64,000 nucleotides of DNA from Flavobacteriales bacterium (lineage in GTDB: Bacteria; Bacteroidota; Bacteroidia; Flavobacteriales_D; Crocinitomicaceae). Shown here one piece after another: positions 33,139 to 42,111 of the stretch. The translations under genes and the position numbers were made by a program. How positions within the stretch are numbered: the first letter of the stretch is position 1; each line of letters begins with the position of its first letter. The stretch covers positions 59,029-123,028 of the forward strand of contig CANHHA010000002.1 of NCBI GenBank assembly GCA_947460825.1, written 5' to 3'. Under the pieces are notes generated by a model. It had not been told where the DNA came from. It searched no databases and saw only the letters and a list, made by a program, of their open reading frames with translations.

Positions 33139-36100
33139 ATGAAAATCAAAATTCTTATAGCTGTTATGCTATTTAATTTATTTGCTGTATGTAATGTTGT
33201 CATTGCTCAAATCCCGACTTACGTACCTACCAACGGATTGGTAGGTTGGTGGCCATTTACGGGCAATGCCAATGATATAAGTGGAAATGGAAACAATGGT
33301 ACCGTTAATGGTCCAACCTTAACAGCTGACCGTTTTGGGAATGCAAATCAGGCGTATCGTTTTAATAATTTGAATGATGTAATATCTTTTTCAAATACAA
33401 ATCCTCCACTATCAAATAATCAAAAAACAATTTCGACTTGGATTAAACTACCTTTTCAATTTAATTACAGTTCATTAGCATTGGTTAAACATGGTACACC
33501 TTATTCTAATGGGTTTGATGTTGCAATTGATCAAAATAATAGTGCATATGGTATAAATAATTATGCTGTAGTATTCATAGCCGGATCAGCTTCTATTTCA
33601 TTTATAGCCAATCAAGCTGAATTGGGTGGTTGGACTAATTTAGTTTCAACCTATGATGGAACGAATATTCGGATATATATGAATGGGGTACTTAAAGCGT
33701 CCCAAGGTTATAACGGAAGTTTGAATTGTAATAATGGGATAGTAAATTTCGGTTTATGGGACAATCCTACTGCGCCAAATGTTCAAGTTCGAGAGCTTGA
33801 CGACATCGGTATTTGGAACCGAGCTTTAACACAGCAAGAAGTTACTAATTTATACCAAGCTTTTGCTGCCCCACAAGCGAATATTACCACCCCCAACGCT
33901 AGTATCTGCGCAGGCCAAAGCGCAACGCTTACTGCAACGGTGGCTAATGCGGGGACTTCATGTAACACAGCTGGTTTGCCACCTACCTTGAACAACGGGC
34001 TTGTTGGCTATTGGCCCTTCTGCGGAAATGCCAATGATGCTTCTGGAAATGGTAACAACGGAACGGTGAATGGGGCAACACTAACTGCGGACCGCTTTGG
34101 GGCAGCGAATCAATCCTATAGTTTTGATGGAGTAAATGATAATATTCGGGTCAATAATAACGCCCTATTTTCCTTTCTTTTAAATTCAAGTTTTACCTCG
34201 AATGTCTGGTTTAAAATCCAAACTTTACCTAATGGAACAAAGTTTTTAATAAGTCAAGGTGATGGTGACGCACAGCATCAAAATCGTCTATGGGGAAGTT
34301 ATTTAACTCAGAATTCTGTTAACAATTGGTTTAGAGGTAATAATGAACCTAATCAAGTGTTCAATACGCATCCATCGCTGCAGGTTAATGCTTGGAAAAT
34401 GGTTACCATGGTACGTGACTTTAATAGTACCATAAAAATGTACATAGATGGGCAGTTGGTTGATACTGATGTGGATATTGCCGGGATAGCTAGTCCATTC
34501 AATCAAATTCGAGATATTTACTTTGGCGCACTGTATGATGCATACAATGCCCAGCTTACTGCATTTTTAAATGGACAGTTAGATGACATCGGTATTTGGA
34601 ATCGTGCGCTTTCAGCACAAGAGGTGAGTGAATTGTATAATGCGGGCCAAGCGACCTATTTATGGTCTAACGGGGCAACTACGCCAAGCATCACTGTAAC
34701 TCCAACACAAACTACTACCTACACCTGTACCATTACCATGAATGGGGCTAGCACTGCGCAATCGCAAACCATTACGGTGAATGCCATTCCGACTGTAAGT
34801 GCTGGACAAAATCAAGCCATCTGCGCAGGTTCAACGCTTACCCTTAGCGGTTCTGGCGCATCAACTTATACATGGAACAACAACATTCAAAATGGTTTGC
34901 CTTTTACACCGCTTTCAACCCAAACATACACGGTAACTGGAACCGATATCAACGGATGTACCAATACGTCCCAAGTACAAGTCGTTGTAAACGCACTTCC
35001 TGCCGTTAGCGGGGGACAAAATCAATCGGTTTGTGCTGGTGCTTCTCTTGTACTAAATGGAGCTGGTGCGCTCACTTACACGTGGAATAATAACATTCAA
35101 AATGGTGTCTCTTTTATTCCGAATACAACACAAACGTATACGGTCATTGGAACCAATGCCAATGGATGTCAGAATTCAGCACAAGTACAAGTGACGGTTA
35201 ATCCGCTTCCAACAGTTGGTGCTGGTTTACCAATTGGTGTTTGTAGTGGAGCTTATGTTGTACTTAACGGTAGCGGAGCCCAAACCTATGCTTGGAGCAA
35301 TGGAATACAGAATGCAGTGCCCTTTGTTCCTGGAAACACCCAGGTTTATACCGTTACAGGAACGGATGCCAATGGTTGCACAGATACAGATCAAATATTG
35401 GTCACGGTTAATTCATATCCTCAAGTTAGTGCTGGACAAAATCAAACTGTTTGTGCAGGAGATTCGGTTACCTTAACTGCTTCCGGAGCGCCATCTTATA
35501 CTTGGAGTAATGGGCTTGTTAACGGGTTTTCCTTTGTTCCAGCCAGTACAACTACGTATTCTGTCATCGGAAATTCAAATGGTTGTTTGGATACCGCCCA
35601 AGTAACGATTACAGTAAACCCATTACCAACGGTGAGTGCAGGTCAAGCACAAACTGTTTGCGCTGGCTCCTCTGTGACCTTAAACGCTACAGGTGCATCT
35701 ACTTATCTATGGGATAATAACGTTCAGAATAGTGTAGCTTTTATTCCAGACACAACACAAACATATACGGTAACTGGAACAGATATAAACGGTTGTGAAA
35801 ACACAGCGCAAATAACAGTAATTATCAATGCTCTCCCAACAGTTAGCGGAGGACAAAATCAATCAGTTTGCGCTGGTGCAACACTTGTTCTAAATGGAGC
35901 AGGTGCGCTTACGTATACATGGAATAATAATGTTCAAAATGGGGTAGCATTCATTCCGAGTACAACACAAACGTATACGGTCATTGGAACGGACACAAAC
36001 GGTTGTCAAGGGACAGACCAAGTGCTTGTAGAGGTATTAAGTCCTACAGTTTCGGAAATAAATGAAGTAGCATGTGTTGAGTTCACATTGAATGGCCAAA

Positions 36101-36648
36101 GCTATACACAATCAGGTACCTATATTCAAAACCTTTCTAATGTTGCCGGTTGTGATTCTACACTAACATTGAATCTAACAATAAATGAGTTACCATCGAT
36201 TCCGGTGATAAGTTCTTCAAATGATAACATACTTTCAATTAATGCTCAAGCCAATGTCACCTACCAATGGATATTCTGTAATTCAGGTCTTTCCATAAAT
36301 AATGCCACCGATACAATTTATTCACCGACAGTGAATGGAGTTTATGGTATAGAACTTACTAACGGTTGTGGTACAGTATCCTCAGAATGTGTCACTATTA
36401 ATAACATGAATGTACCTGAGCTTATGAATGAGATTTTAGTTTATCCAAATCCTTCTCTGGGTTTAGTTTATATAGAAGGATTAACCGAAACATCTATACC
36501 ATTTAAACTACAGGATGTTACAGGAAGAGCAGTACTAGAAGGAATGTTTAATACATCGAGTTATGTGCTTGATGTTACCCGATTGTCTTCAGGTAATTAT
36601 CGTATACTCATTCCTGGATATGGGATATTTTCTTTGGTTAAACAATAA
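33139..36648 (+). CDS. Large secreted LamG / Ig-like repeat protein with T9SS sorting domain
   Basis: A 1169-residue cell-surface protein. After the signal peptide (about 1-24) come two LamG/concanavalin-like domains (about 30-235 and 280-505), each with GWWPF or GYWPF, ANDxSGNGNNGTVNG and DDIGIWNRAL, evident intragenic duplicates. Six tandem modules of about 70 residues follow (bases about 34784-36040), each starting with variants of PTVSAGQNQxVCAG and containing YTWNN and TxTYTVxGTDxNGC. Then one GCDS module, an Ig-like module and a T9SS domain (VYPNPSLGLVYI). Likely adhesin or sugar-binding matrix protein; LamG points to glycan binding. The repeats make this locus prone to recombination and assembly collapse. 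Confidence 0.9.
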   Translation: MKIKILIAVMLFNLFAVCNVVIAQIPTYVPTNGLVGWWPFTGNANDISGNGNNGTVNGPTLTADRFGNANQAYRFNNLNDVISFSNTNPPLSNNQKTISTWIKLPFQFNYSSLALVKHGTPYSNGFDVAIDQNNSAYGINNYAVVFIAGSASISFIANQAELGGWTNLVSTYDGTNIRIYMNGVLKASQGYNGSLNCNNGIVNFGLWDNPTAPNVQVRELDDIGIWNRALTQQEVTNLYQAFAAPQANITTPNASICAGQSATLTATVANAGTSCNTAGLPPTLNNGLVGYWPFCGNANDASGNGNNGTVNGATLTADRFGAANQSYSFDGVNDNIRVNNNALFSFLLNSSFTSNVWFKIQTLPNGTKFLISQGDGDAQHQNRLWGSYLTQNSVNNWFRGNNEPNQVFNTHPSLQVNAWKMVTMVRDFNSTIKMYIDGQLVDTDVDIAGIASPFNQIRDIYFGALYDAYNAQLTAFLNGQLDDIGIWNRALSAQEVSELYNAGQATYLWSNGATTPSITVTPTQTTTYTCTITMNGASTAQSQTITVNAIPTVSAGQNQAICAGSTLTLSGSGASTYTWNNNIQNGLPFTPLSTQTYTVTGTDINGCTNTSQVQVVVNALPAVSGGQNQSVCAGASLVLNGAGALTYTWNNNIQNGVSFIPNTTQTYTVIGTNANGCQNSAQVQVTVNPLPTVGAGLPIGVCSGAYVVLNGSGAQTYAWSNGIQNAVPFVPGNTQVYTVTGTDANGCTDTDQILVTVNSYPQVSAGQNQTVCAGDSVTLTASGAPSYTWSNGLVNGFSFVPASTTTYSVIGNSNGCLDTAQVTITVNPLPTVSAGQAQTVCAGSSVTLNATGASTYLWDNNVQNSVAFIPDTTQTYTVTGTDINGCENTAQITVIINALPTVSGGQNQSVCAGATLVLNGAGALTYTWNNNVQNGVAFIPSTTQTYTVIGTDTNGCQGTDQVLVEVLSPTVSEINEVACVEFTLNGQSYTQSGTYIQNLSNVAGCDSTLTLNLTINELPSIPVISSSNDNILSINAQANVTYQWIFCNSGLSINNATDTIYSPTVNGVYGIELTNGCGTVSSECVTINNMNVPELMNEILVYPNPSLGLVYIEGLTETSIPFKLQDVTGRAVLEGMFNTSSYVLDVTRLSSGNYRILIPGYGIFSLVKQ
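34784..36045 (+). repeat. Six tandem repeats of about 210 bp encoding Ig-like modules
   Basis: Units begin near 34784, 34997, 35206, 35416, 35620 and 35834. Units 2 and 6 are the most alike, sharing SGGQNQSVCAGA and VLNGAGALTYTWNNN, which suggests recent unit exchange within the gene. Confidence 0.85.
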
Positions 36649-36695
36649 GGAATTCGGCTGTTCTTCTTGCAACTGCAAGTATAGAAGCTAATTTA

Positions 36696-36733
36696 AATCA
36701 CTGGGTGCGGATTTAAATCCGCACCCAGTGATT
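36696..36733. repeat. REP-like palindrome P1
   Basis: Perfect 38-bp palindrome centred on TTTAAA with core GGTGCGGATTTAAATCCGCACC and outer arms AATCACT/AGTGATT. A half-arm copy (CACCCAGTGA) follows at 36739. Lies between the LamG gene and the SOUL gene. Confidence 0.95.
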
Positions 36734-36828
36734 AATTCCACCCAGTGAGTTCAGTTTTTGATTTAGTTTATTTCTAACCATTTCCAACCTTTTCAGTCTT
36801 CCAGTTGTTCTATTCCTAAACCACCCCT

Positions 36829-37404
36829 ATGAAACGTTTCTTAACATGGCTCTTCGTTGGAGCAATTTTGTTGATTGGGCTTAACTCGTTTTACATGTCA
36901 CGAATAGAAAAACCAGCGTACACTGTAGAACGTGTGCTTGAAAATAAAGTAGAAATCAGGTCCTATTCGGCCATGGTTGTAGCCAAAACATCCCTAGGAG
37001 GAGCATCCTTTGATCAATATGGTTCGCAAGGATTCCGCAGCATTGCCTCATACATCTTTGGAAATAATCAAAACAAGCAGAAAATTGCCATGACCTCTCC
37101 CGTTATTATGGAGCAAGGATCCGAGGCAAGCATGTATTTCGTGATGCCAAAACAATACGCAAAGAACGAGTTGCCAAACCCGAACTCCGCAAACGTGAAT
37201 ATCACAGAAGTAGGCGCAAAGCGCTTGGCTGTTATTCGCTTTGGTGGATGGGCCAACGACAAACGCATTGAAAAACATCAGCTTAAATTGAAACAAATTT
37301 TGGATGAAGCCAAGATTTCTTACAAGGAACCATTTTTATTCATGGCTTACAATGCGCCGTGGGATATCATTGCCAGACGCAACGAAGTGGCTGTGGAGTT
37401 GTGA
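36829..37404 (+). CDS. SOUL-family heme-binding protein
   Basis: A 191-residue protein with one N-terminal membrane helix (about 5-25, LTWLFVGAILLIGLNSF) and a SOUL/HBP domain: YTVERVLENKVEIRSYSAMV at the start, IAMTSPVIM in the centre and FLFMAYNAPW near the end. The family binds heme or other tetrapyrroles; in bacteria the role is not established. The gene is flanked on both sides by the REP-like palindromes, so it may have been boxed in by the mobile family. No partner gene seen. Confidence 0.92.
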   Translation: MKRFLTWLFVGAILLIGLNSFYMSRIEKPAYTVERVLENKVEIRSYSAMVVAKTSLGGASFDQYGSQGFRSIASYIFGNNQNKQKIAMTSPVIMEQGSEASMYFVMPKQYAKNELPNPNSANVNITEVGAKRLAVIRFGGWANDKRIEKHQLKLKQILDEAKISYKEPFLFMAYNAPWDIIARRNEVAVEL

Positions 37405-37406
37405 TG

Positions 37407-37432
37407 TGGGAGCGAATTTAAATCCGCTCCCA
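37407..37432. repeat. REP-like palindrome P2
   Basis: 26-bp palindrome TGGGAGCG...CGCTCCCA centred on TTTAAA with one mismatched pair; begins two bases after the SOUL stop. Confidence 0.85.
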
Positions 37433-37440
37433 GATACACG

Positions 37441-37474
37441 TCTTTGGGTGTGGGTTTAAACCCACACCCAAAGA
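37441..37474. repeat. REP-like palindrome P3
   Basis: Perfect 34-bp palindrome TCTTTGGGTGTGGGTTT / complement, centred on TTTAAA. Confidence 0.95.
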
Positions 37475-37497
37475 ATAATCATATTTCAGCATTCATT

Positions 37498-37531
37498 TCC
37501 CTGGGTGTGGGTTTAAACCCACACCCAGGGA
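37498..37531. repeat. REP-like palindrome P4
   Basis: Perfect 34-bp palindrome TCCCTGGGTGTGGGTTT / complement. It lies 15 bases downstream of the transposase stop codon. Confidence 0.95.
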
Positions 37532-37546
37532 GTAATCAAAATCTAG

Positions 37547-37921
37547 TTATTTCTCATGATGAGATTTTTGATTTTCAATGTATCTTTTCACAATCGGCAA
37601 TACGCCTTTAGAAACGCTAAAGACTGAAAATCCGCGCTGCCAAATTACATGCTCGTTTTCATAGTGATGGTTCAAATGATGAGCACTACTTCCTTTAATT
37701 TGTTTCATAATGTCAATGACTTTCAGCTTAGGATTTAACTGAAATAAACAATGAACATGATCAGACATTCCATTTATGGCATAAGGCTCACATCTCAATT
37801 TTATTAGTTCTTTCCTTAAATGATTATGCAGTTCATGCTCTATTTCAGAAGTAATTAAGGGCATTCTCCGCTTAGTTGACCACAAAGCATGAATGTAAAT
37901 TCTCGAAAGGGATTTTGACAT
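37547..37921 (-). mobile_element. IS200-like Y1 transposase, RAYT type, probably C-terminally short
   Basis: A 124-residue HUH single-strand transposase. Visible motifs: SRIYIHALWSTKRR at the start, the metal-binding HUH motif DHVHCLF (about 54-60), IKGSSAHHLN, WQRGFSVFSVSKG and the catalytic tyrosine in RYIENQ. The family usually continues 20-30 residues beyond NQxxHH with a FKEEYLxLL-type tail; here the protein stops at NQKSHHEK. Five palindromes of one sequence family lie around it (P1-P5), the arrangement of REP-associated tyrosine transposases. It may be active, domesticated or recently truncated. Confidence 0.9.
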
Positions 37922-37965
37922 ATAGAAATGTTGTCAAAAACGAATAAAATCTATTTTATTGTAAA

Positions 37966-37997
37966 CAATGGGTGCGGATTTAAATCCGCACCCATTG
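37966..37997. repeat. REP-like palindrome P5
   Basis: Perfect 32-bp palindrome with arms CAATGGGTGCGGATTT / complement. It is 44 bases upstream of the transposase start and 5 bases before the stop codon of the DUF4886 gene. Confidence 0.95.
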
Positions 37998-38002
37998 ATT
38001 TA

Positions 38003-39235
38003 TCACCCCCTCACCGGCAAGCGATAATAGTGTCCGTTCAAGCGGATGAATGCAAATGAAGTTTGAAGCGAGAACTTTATGGCGTCCTTCGTTACATCCT
38101 GTAGCTTCAGTTCAAGTACTTTTCCCGAATAATCAAAGGCCATGATGTCGAATTGGTTTATGTTATTGCCTTCAATGTGCCATTGATGTCCATCAAGGGC
38201 TTGGATGGAAATCTGCGATTCAAGCGATGAAATCGCATTTGCTCCAACGGTTATTTGTAATGAATCTATGGCTTGTCCACATGGACCTGTAGCTGTGCAG
38301 GTTACCCAATAACTGCCATTTGCAAAGGTATGTGCTACTTGGTCTCCAGTGCCTGTTTGGTTATCTCCGAAATCCCACGTGATCTGATCGCAATGGCTGC
38401 AATTCGCTTCAAAAAGATAGCCGCCAGGGATTCCTCCCACTTGTGCACTGATTGCTACGTTCGTTAAAGAATCCGGATGGGTTAGCATCCATGTATTCAT
38501 ACTATCGAGTACCACTAAGTTCGCAGCATCAATCAAGTATTGAGCCGTAACCGCATCCAGCCCTGCCGTAAAGGCTAAATTTGGTGTAATGGCTTTATGG
38601 AATAAGGAAACGTAAAAAACAGAGGCCGCTAAATACGTACCCGCCACTGATGGATGTGACCCATCTCCAACATACAACTGAATGCTGGGTTGTGTGTCTC
38701 GAATATGTCGCCATGCTGATCCCACAGGACTTACCGAAGCCATGCTTGAATCAGCAATGCGAAGGTATGCATCCCGTAATCGCGCGTTCATTTTGTGAAA
38801 GGTGTTGATGCTATCCCATTGCGGGTCACCAACTTCTCTTCCCCAAGTCATAAAGTAATTCACCTGTGCACATTCATGGTTAGCGTATACGGAATCCGCG
38901 AGTTGCATGGCAAAAGGTATGGATTGCGTGTTAACTTGCCCAAAAGGAAACGACGGTTCTTGACTTTGTCCTTGAATCACCACATAATCCCACGCTTGTG
39001 CATTAATTTTTTGATAAGTAACTTGATCTTGGGCATGCATTTGAAAGGTATATCCGCCGTTAGTTTTTGAATCTACATTCACTTGATCACCCATCGCCGC
39101 TGCGAGTTGAACGAGCGTACCAGGCAGGTCATTCGCATAGGTGTAGCTGTTCCCAATGAATAGTACATTTAACTGCTGCTGAGCGAATCCAAGCGATGTA
39201 ACGAAGAGGATGAGTATTAATAAAGGCTTTTGCAT
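38003..39235 (-). CDS. Secreted SGNH hydrolase, DUF4886-like, with PKD domain
   Basis: A 410-residue exported hydrolase; signal peptide MQKPLLILILFVTSLGFAQ. The SGNH domain (about 22-255) has FIGNSYTYANDLP (Ser in GNSY), VVIQGQSQEP and GDGSHPS, where Asp and His of the D-x-x-H motif are intact, unlike the SGNH protein at 9678. A PKD domain follows (about 270-330, WDFGDNQTG). The last 75 residues are beta-rich like a sorting domain but lack YPNP, so T9SS export is uncertain. Probably an esterase acting on polysaccharide side groups; substrate unknown. Confidence 0.82.
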   Translation of the reverse strand: MQKPLLILILFVTSLGFAQQQLNVLFIGNSYTYANDLPGTLVQLAAAMGDQVNVDSKTNGGYTFQMHAQDQVTYQKINAQAWDYVVIQGQSQEPSFPFGQVNTQSIPFAMQLADSVYANHECAQVNYFMTWGREVGDPQWDSINTFHKMNARLRDAYLRIADSSMASVSPVGSAWRHIRDTQPSIQLYVGDGSHPSVAGTYLAASVFYVSLFHKAITPNLAFTAGLDAVTAQYLIDAANLVVLDSMNTWMLTHPDSLTNVAISAQVGGIPGGYLFEANCSHCDQITWDFGDNQTGTGDQVAHTFANGSYWVTCTATGPCGQAIDSLQITVGANAISSLESQISIQALDGHQWHIEGNNINQFDIMAFDYSGKVLELKLQDVTKDAIKFSLQTSFAFIRLNGHYYRLPVRG

Positions 39236-39266
39236 ATGCTATTTTTTTCTTCCGTAAATTTACAAA

Positions 39267-41486
39267 ATGAATCCTTTTGTTCACATCCGATTCCTCGTTT
39301 TAATAAGCGCCTTGTTTGCCTTGAATTCGTATGTGGCTCAATTTCAATTCAATTACAACGATTCTATTCCCGTTATTAAATTAGGGAATACCCTCAAGTT
39401 TCCATGGGCAGGAGGCATTAACTATGCGCAATTTTCTGAGCTGGATTATGATTACGACGGTGACATGGATTTGATTTTATTAGATCGAAGCAACGACCAA
39501 ATCCGGGTGTTTGAACATCGGATTCAAGGAGCTGCTCATTCCTATAAATTCAACCCCTATGGCGATGCCTTGTTTCCTTCAGATGTGCGTTATCGGATGT
39601 TTCTGGCCGATTATAACTTGGATGGGAAAAATGATTTGTTTACCTATGGAATCGGAGGCGTCAAAGTGTATCGAAATGCTGGCAACAGTGGGGTAGGGCT
39701 GCAATGGGTGCTTGAAAAGAATTTGCTCTATTCAGATTATAACGGCATGTTTATGGGACTCTATGTGAGTTCTGCAGACATCCCAGCCATTGTAGATGTG
39801 GATGGAGATTCAGATTTGGATGTTTTAACCTTTTCGATTGCTGGAGATCATGTGGAGTATCATAAGAACATGTCCAAAGAACTCTATGGTCATTGCGATA
39901 GCTTGGTTTTTGTACTTAAAAACAAATGCTGGGGAGGATTCAGAGAAGAAGTTACTTCTAATGCCATTACCCTGTTCGATACAGGGAGTTTATGCACCAC
40001 GGGAAATGTGCCCAATCCGCAGTTACCGGTAATCACTAAACCCGAAGAAGTAGAAAAAGCACATGCCGGGTCTACCTTGTTGGCGCTTGATTTAGACAAC
40101 AGTGGCGTGCTTGATTTATTGATTGGAGATGTAGCCTATGGAAATTTGAACAAGTTGATGAATGGTGGAACTAACCCGAATACGAATTCGCAGATGGTCT
40201 CAGTAGACCCCGATTTCCCTTCAAATTCTGTGTCCTTAGACCTCCAACTGTTTCCAGGTGCGTTTTATTTGGACGTGGATTTTGATGGGAAGAAGGACTT
40301 GCTTTGTAGTCCGAATGCCAAAGGCACTTCTGAGAATGAACAAAGTGTATGGAAATACAAAAATCAGGGGTCACTTACCTTGCCAAATTTTATTTATGAA
40401 ACCGATGCTTTCCTTCAACGCGACATGATTGAACATGGCATTGGATCCGTTCCGGTGTTTGCCGATGTGACCAATGATGGCCTGCCTGATTTGTTTGTCG
40501 CTAATTATTTTGCATATAAACCGACGCTATTAACCGAATCTCGAATCGCCTACTATAAAAATACAGGAACCTTAGCAAACCCGGTTTTCACCTTTGTCGA
40601 TAATGATTTTTTGAACCTCAGTCAAGCAAATCTTGGGTTTCGTATCATGCCAACCTTTGGAGATTTAACGGGGGATGGAAGGCCAGAATTAATCGTAGGA
40701 TTAGAGGATGGTACTATGCGGTATTATCCAAATCAAAGTACAGGTGCTTCTCCGGTTTTTGGTCCCGCACAAACCCAATTTCAAGGCATTGATGTCGGAC
40801 AGCTCGCAGCTCCACAATTATTCGATCTAAACAAAGACTCGCTGTTGGATTTAATCATCGGTGAAAAAACAGGAACACTGCAATATTTCCAAAATACGGG
40901 TACTTCATTGGTTCCAACGTTTACGTTAATGGATCAAACCCTTGGGGGTATTGATATCGTGACCGCTACTCCAGATGGATTTCCGCAACCGCATTTTTTT
41001 AGATGGCAAGATACTACGTATGCAATGATCGGTGCCTATGACGGAAAAATCCGCTTTTATGACAGCATTGATAATCACCTAAACGATACCTTTAACTTAC
41101 GTGCCTTTCCTTTTCTTGGACTTGAAGTCGGTTCGTTTTCCTCAGTTGCAGTGGCTGATATCGATCACGACGGTCGCTTAGATCTATATGTAGGACAAGA
41201 TTTAGGAGGGATTTTTCGATTAGAACACGAAGCAGGAAGTAATTTAAGTCAAACCGAGTTACTTGATCCTACCATTACCTTGTACCCGAATCCTACTCGG
41301 AATGACATTACGATTAAAGCATCGGTTAATTTGGGGAGCATCACCTTGTTTGATCTTTCAGGAAAATGCATACTGGATTACACCTGTGATTCTATGGACT
41401 GTACCTTACCCTTAACGGATGTTAAACAGGGCGTTTACCTCATATATCATGCAGGAAAACCCATTGGAAGAATCGTGAAACTTTAA
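39267..41486 (+). CDS. Secreted FG-GAP/VCBS-repeat protein with T9SS sorting domain
   Basis: A 739-residue surface protein with signal peptide MNPFVHIRFLVLISALFALN. Integrin-like FG-GAP/VCBS repeats run from about 50 to 660, each with a calcium-binding turn: DYDYDGDMD, ADYNLDGKND, VDVDGDSD, VDFDGKKD, DVTNDGLPD, DLTGDGRPE, DLNKDSLLD and DIDHDGRLD. The C-terminal domain has LYPNPTRNDITIKA and ends GRIVKL. Function is probably adhesion or protein interaction. It is divergent from the DUF4886 gene with 31 bases between start codons, so the two promoters must overlap. Confidence 0.9.
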   Translation: MNPFVHIRFLVLISALFALNSYVAQFQFNYNDSIPVIKLGNTLKFPWAGGINYAQFSELDYDYDGDMDLILLDRSNDQIRVFEHRIQGAAHSYKFNPYGDALFPSDVRYRMFLADYNLDGKNDLFTYGIGGVKVYRNAGNSGVGLQWVLEKNLLYSDYNGMFMGLYVSSADIPAIVDVDGDSDLDVLTFSIAGDHVEYHKNMSKELYGHCDSLVFVLKNKCWGGFREEVTSNAITLFDTGSLCTTGNVPNPQLPVITKPEEVEKAHAGSTLLALDLDNSGVLDLLIGDVAYGNLNKLMNGGTNPNTNSQMVSVDPDFPSNSVSLDLQLFPGAFYLDVDFDGKKDLLCSPNAKGTSENEQSVWKYKNQGSLTLPNFIYETDAFLQRDMIEHGIGSVPVFADVTNDGLPDLFVANYFAYKPTLLTESRIAYYKNTGTLANPVFTFVDNDFLNLSQANLGFRIMPTFGDLTGDGRPELIVGLEDGTMRYYPNQSTGASPVFGPAQTQFQGIDVGQLAAPQLFDLNKDSLLDLIIGEKTGTLQYFQNTGTSLVPTFTLMDQTLGGIDIVTATPDGFPQPHFFRWQDTTYAMIGAYDGKIRFYDSIDNHLNDTFNLRAFPFLGLEVGSFSSVAVADIDHDGRLDLYVGQDLGGIFRLEHEAGSNLSQTELLDPTITLYPNPTRNDITIKASVNLGSITLFDLSGKCILDYTCDSMDCTLPLTDVKQGVYLIYHAGKPIGRIVKL

Positions 41487-41502
41487 CGGGTTTTACGTGA
41501 AC

Positions 41503-42111
41503 TTACTTCACCGAAATCCGATACATTTCTTGTCCGTTTAAAGTGCCTACTAATTCATCGCCTATAGCAATCGGACCAACACCTGCAGGGGTTCCAGTAA
41601 AAATTAAATCTCCGGTTTTTAGCGTGATGAATTTGGATACATACGCAATGATTTGATCGATGTTAAATAACATCATGGTTGGATTTCCGTGCTGCTTACG
41701 TACACCATTTTGATGAAACTCAAAGGAAAGTGAGCCAAATTCTTCATGGGTAATTGGAATCCATTCCGAAGAAACTACGGCACTTTGGTCAAAGGCTTTA
41801 GCAATTTCCCAAGGCAGCCCTTTGGCCTTGCATTCAGCTTGCAGATCTCGGGCGGTAAAATCAATCCCTAGTCCAACACTGCTATAATATTTATGTGCAA
41901 AGGCCGAATCAATGTGTTTGCCTACACGATCTATTTTCACCACTAATTCACATTCATAATGGATTTCATTGGTAAATCCAGGAAAATAAAAGACATCATC
42001 TTTTAAGACTGCGGTATCTGGTTTCATGAAGAATACTGGGGCAGTGGGAACTTCCGCGTTCATCTCGGCCGCATGATCCGCATAGTTTCGTCCAATACAA
42101 ATGATTTTCAT
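41503..42111 (-). CDS. Fumarylacetoacetate hydrolase family protein
   Basis: A 202-residue cytoplasmic FAH-fold enzyme of the short YcgM/FAHD1 type. Visible features: IGRNYADHAAEMN at the N-terminus, metal ligands in IHYECELVV (two Glu), the conserved GIDFTARDLQ and the C-terminal GDLIFTGTPAGVGPI. Family members are acylpyruvases or oxaloacetate decarboxylases; the exact substrate is not decided by sequence. The start overlaps the stop of the exonuclease gene by four bases (ATGA), so it is the last gene of a minus-strand operon. Confidence 0.93.
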   Translation of the reverse strand: MKIICIGRNYADHAAEMNAEVPTAPVFFMKPDTAVLKDDVFYFPGFTNEIHYECELVVKIDRVGKHIDSAFAHKYYSSVGLGIDFTARDLQAECKAKGLPWEIAKAFDQSAVVSSEWIPITHEEFGSLSFEFHQNGVRKQHGNPTMMLFNIDQIIAYVSKFITLKTGDLIFTGTPAGVGPIAIGDELVGTLNGQEMYRISVK

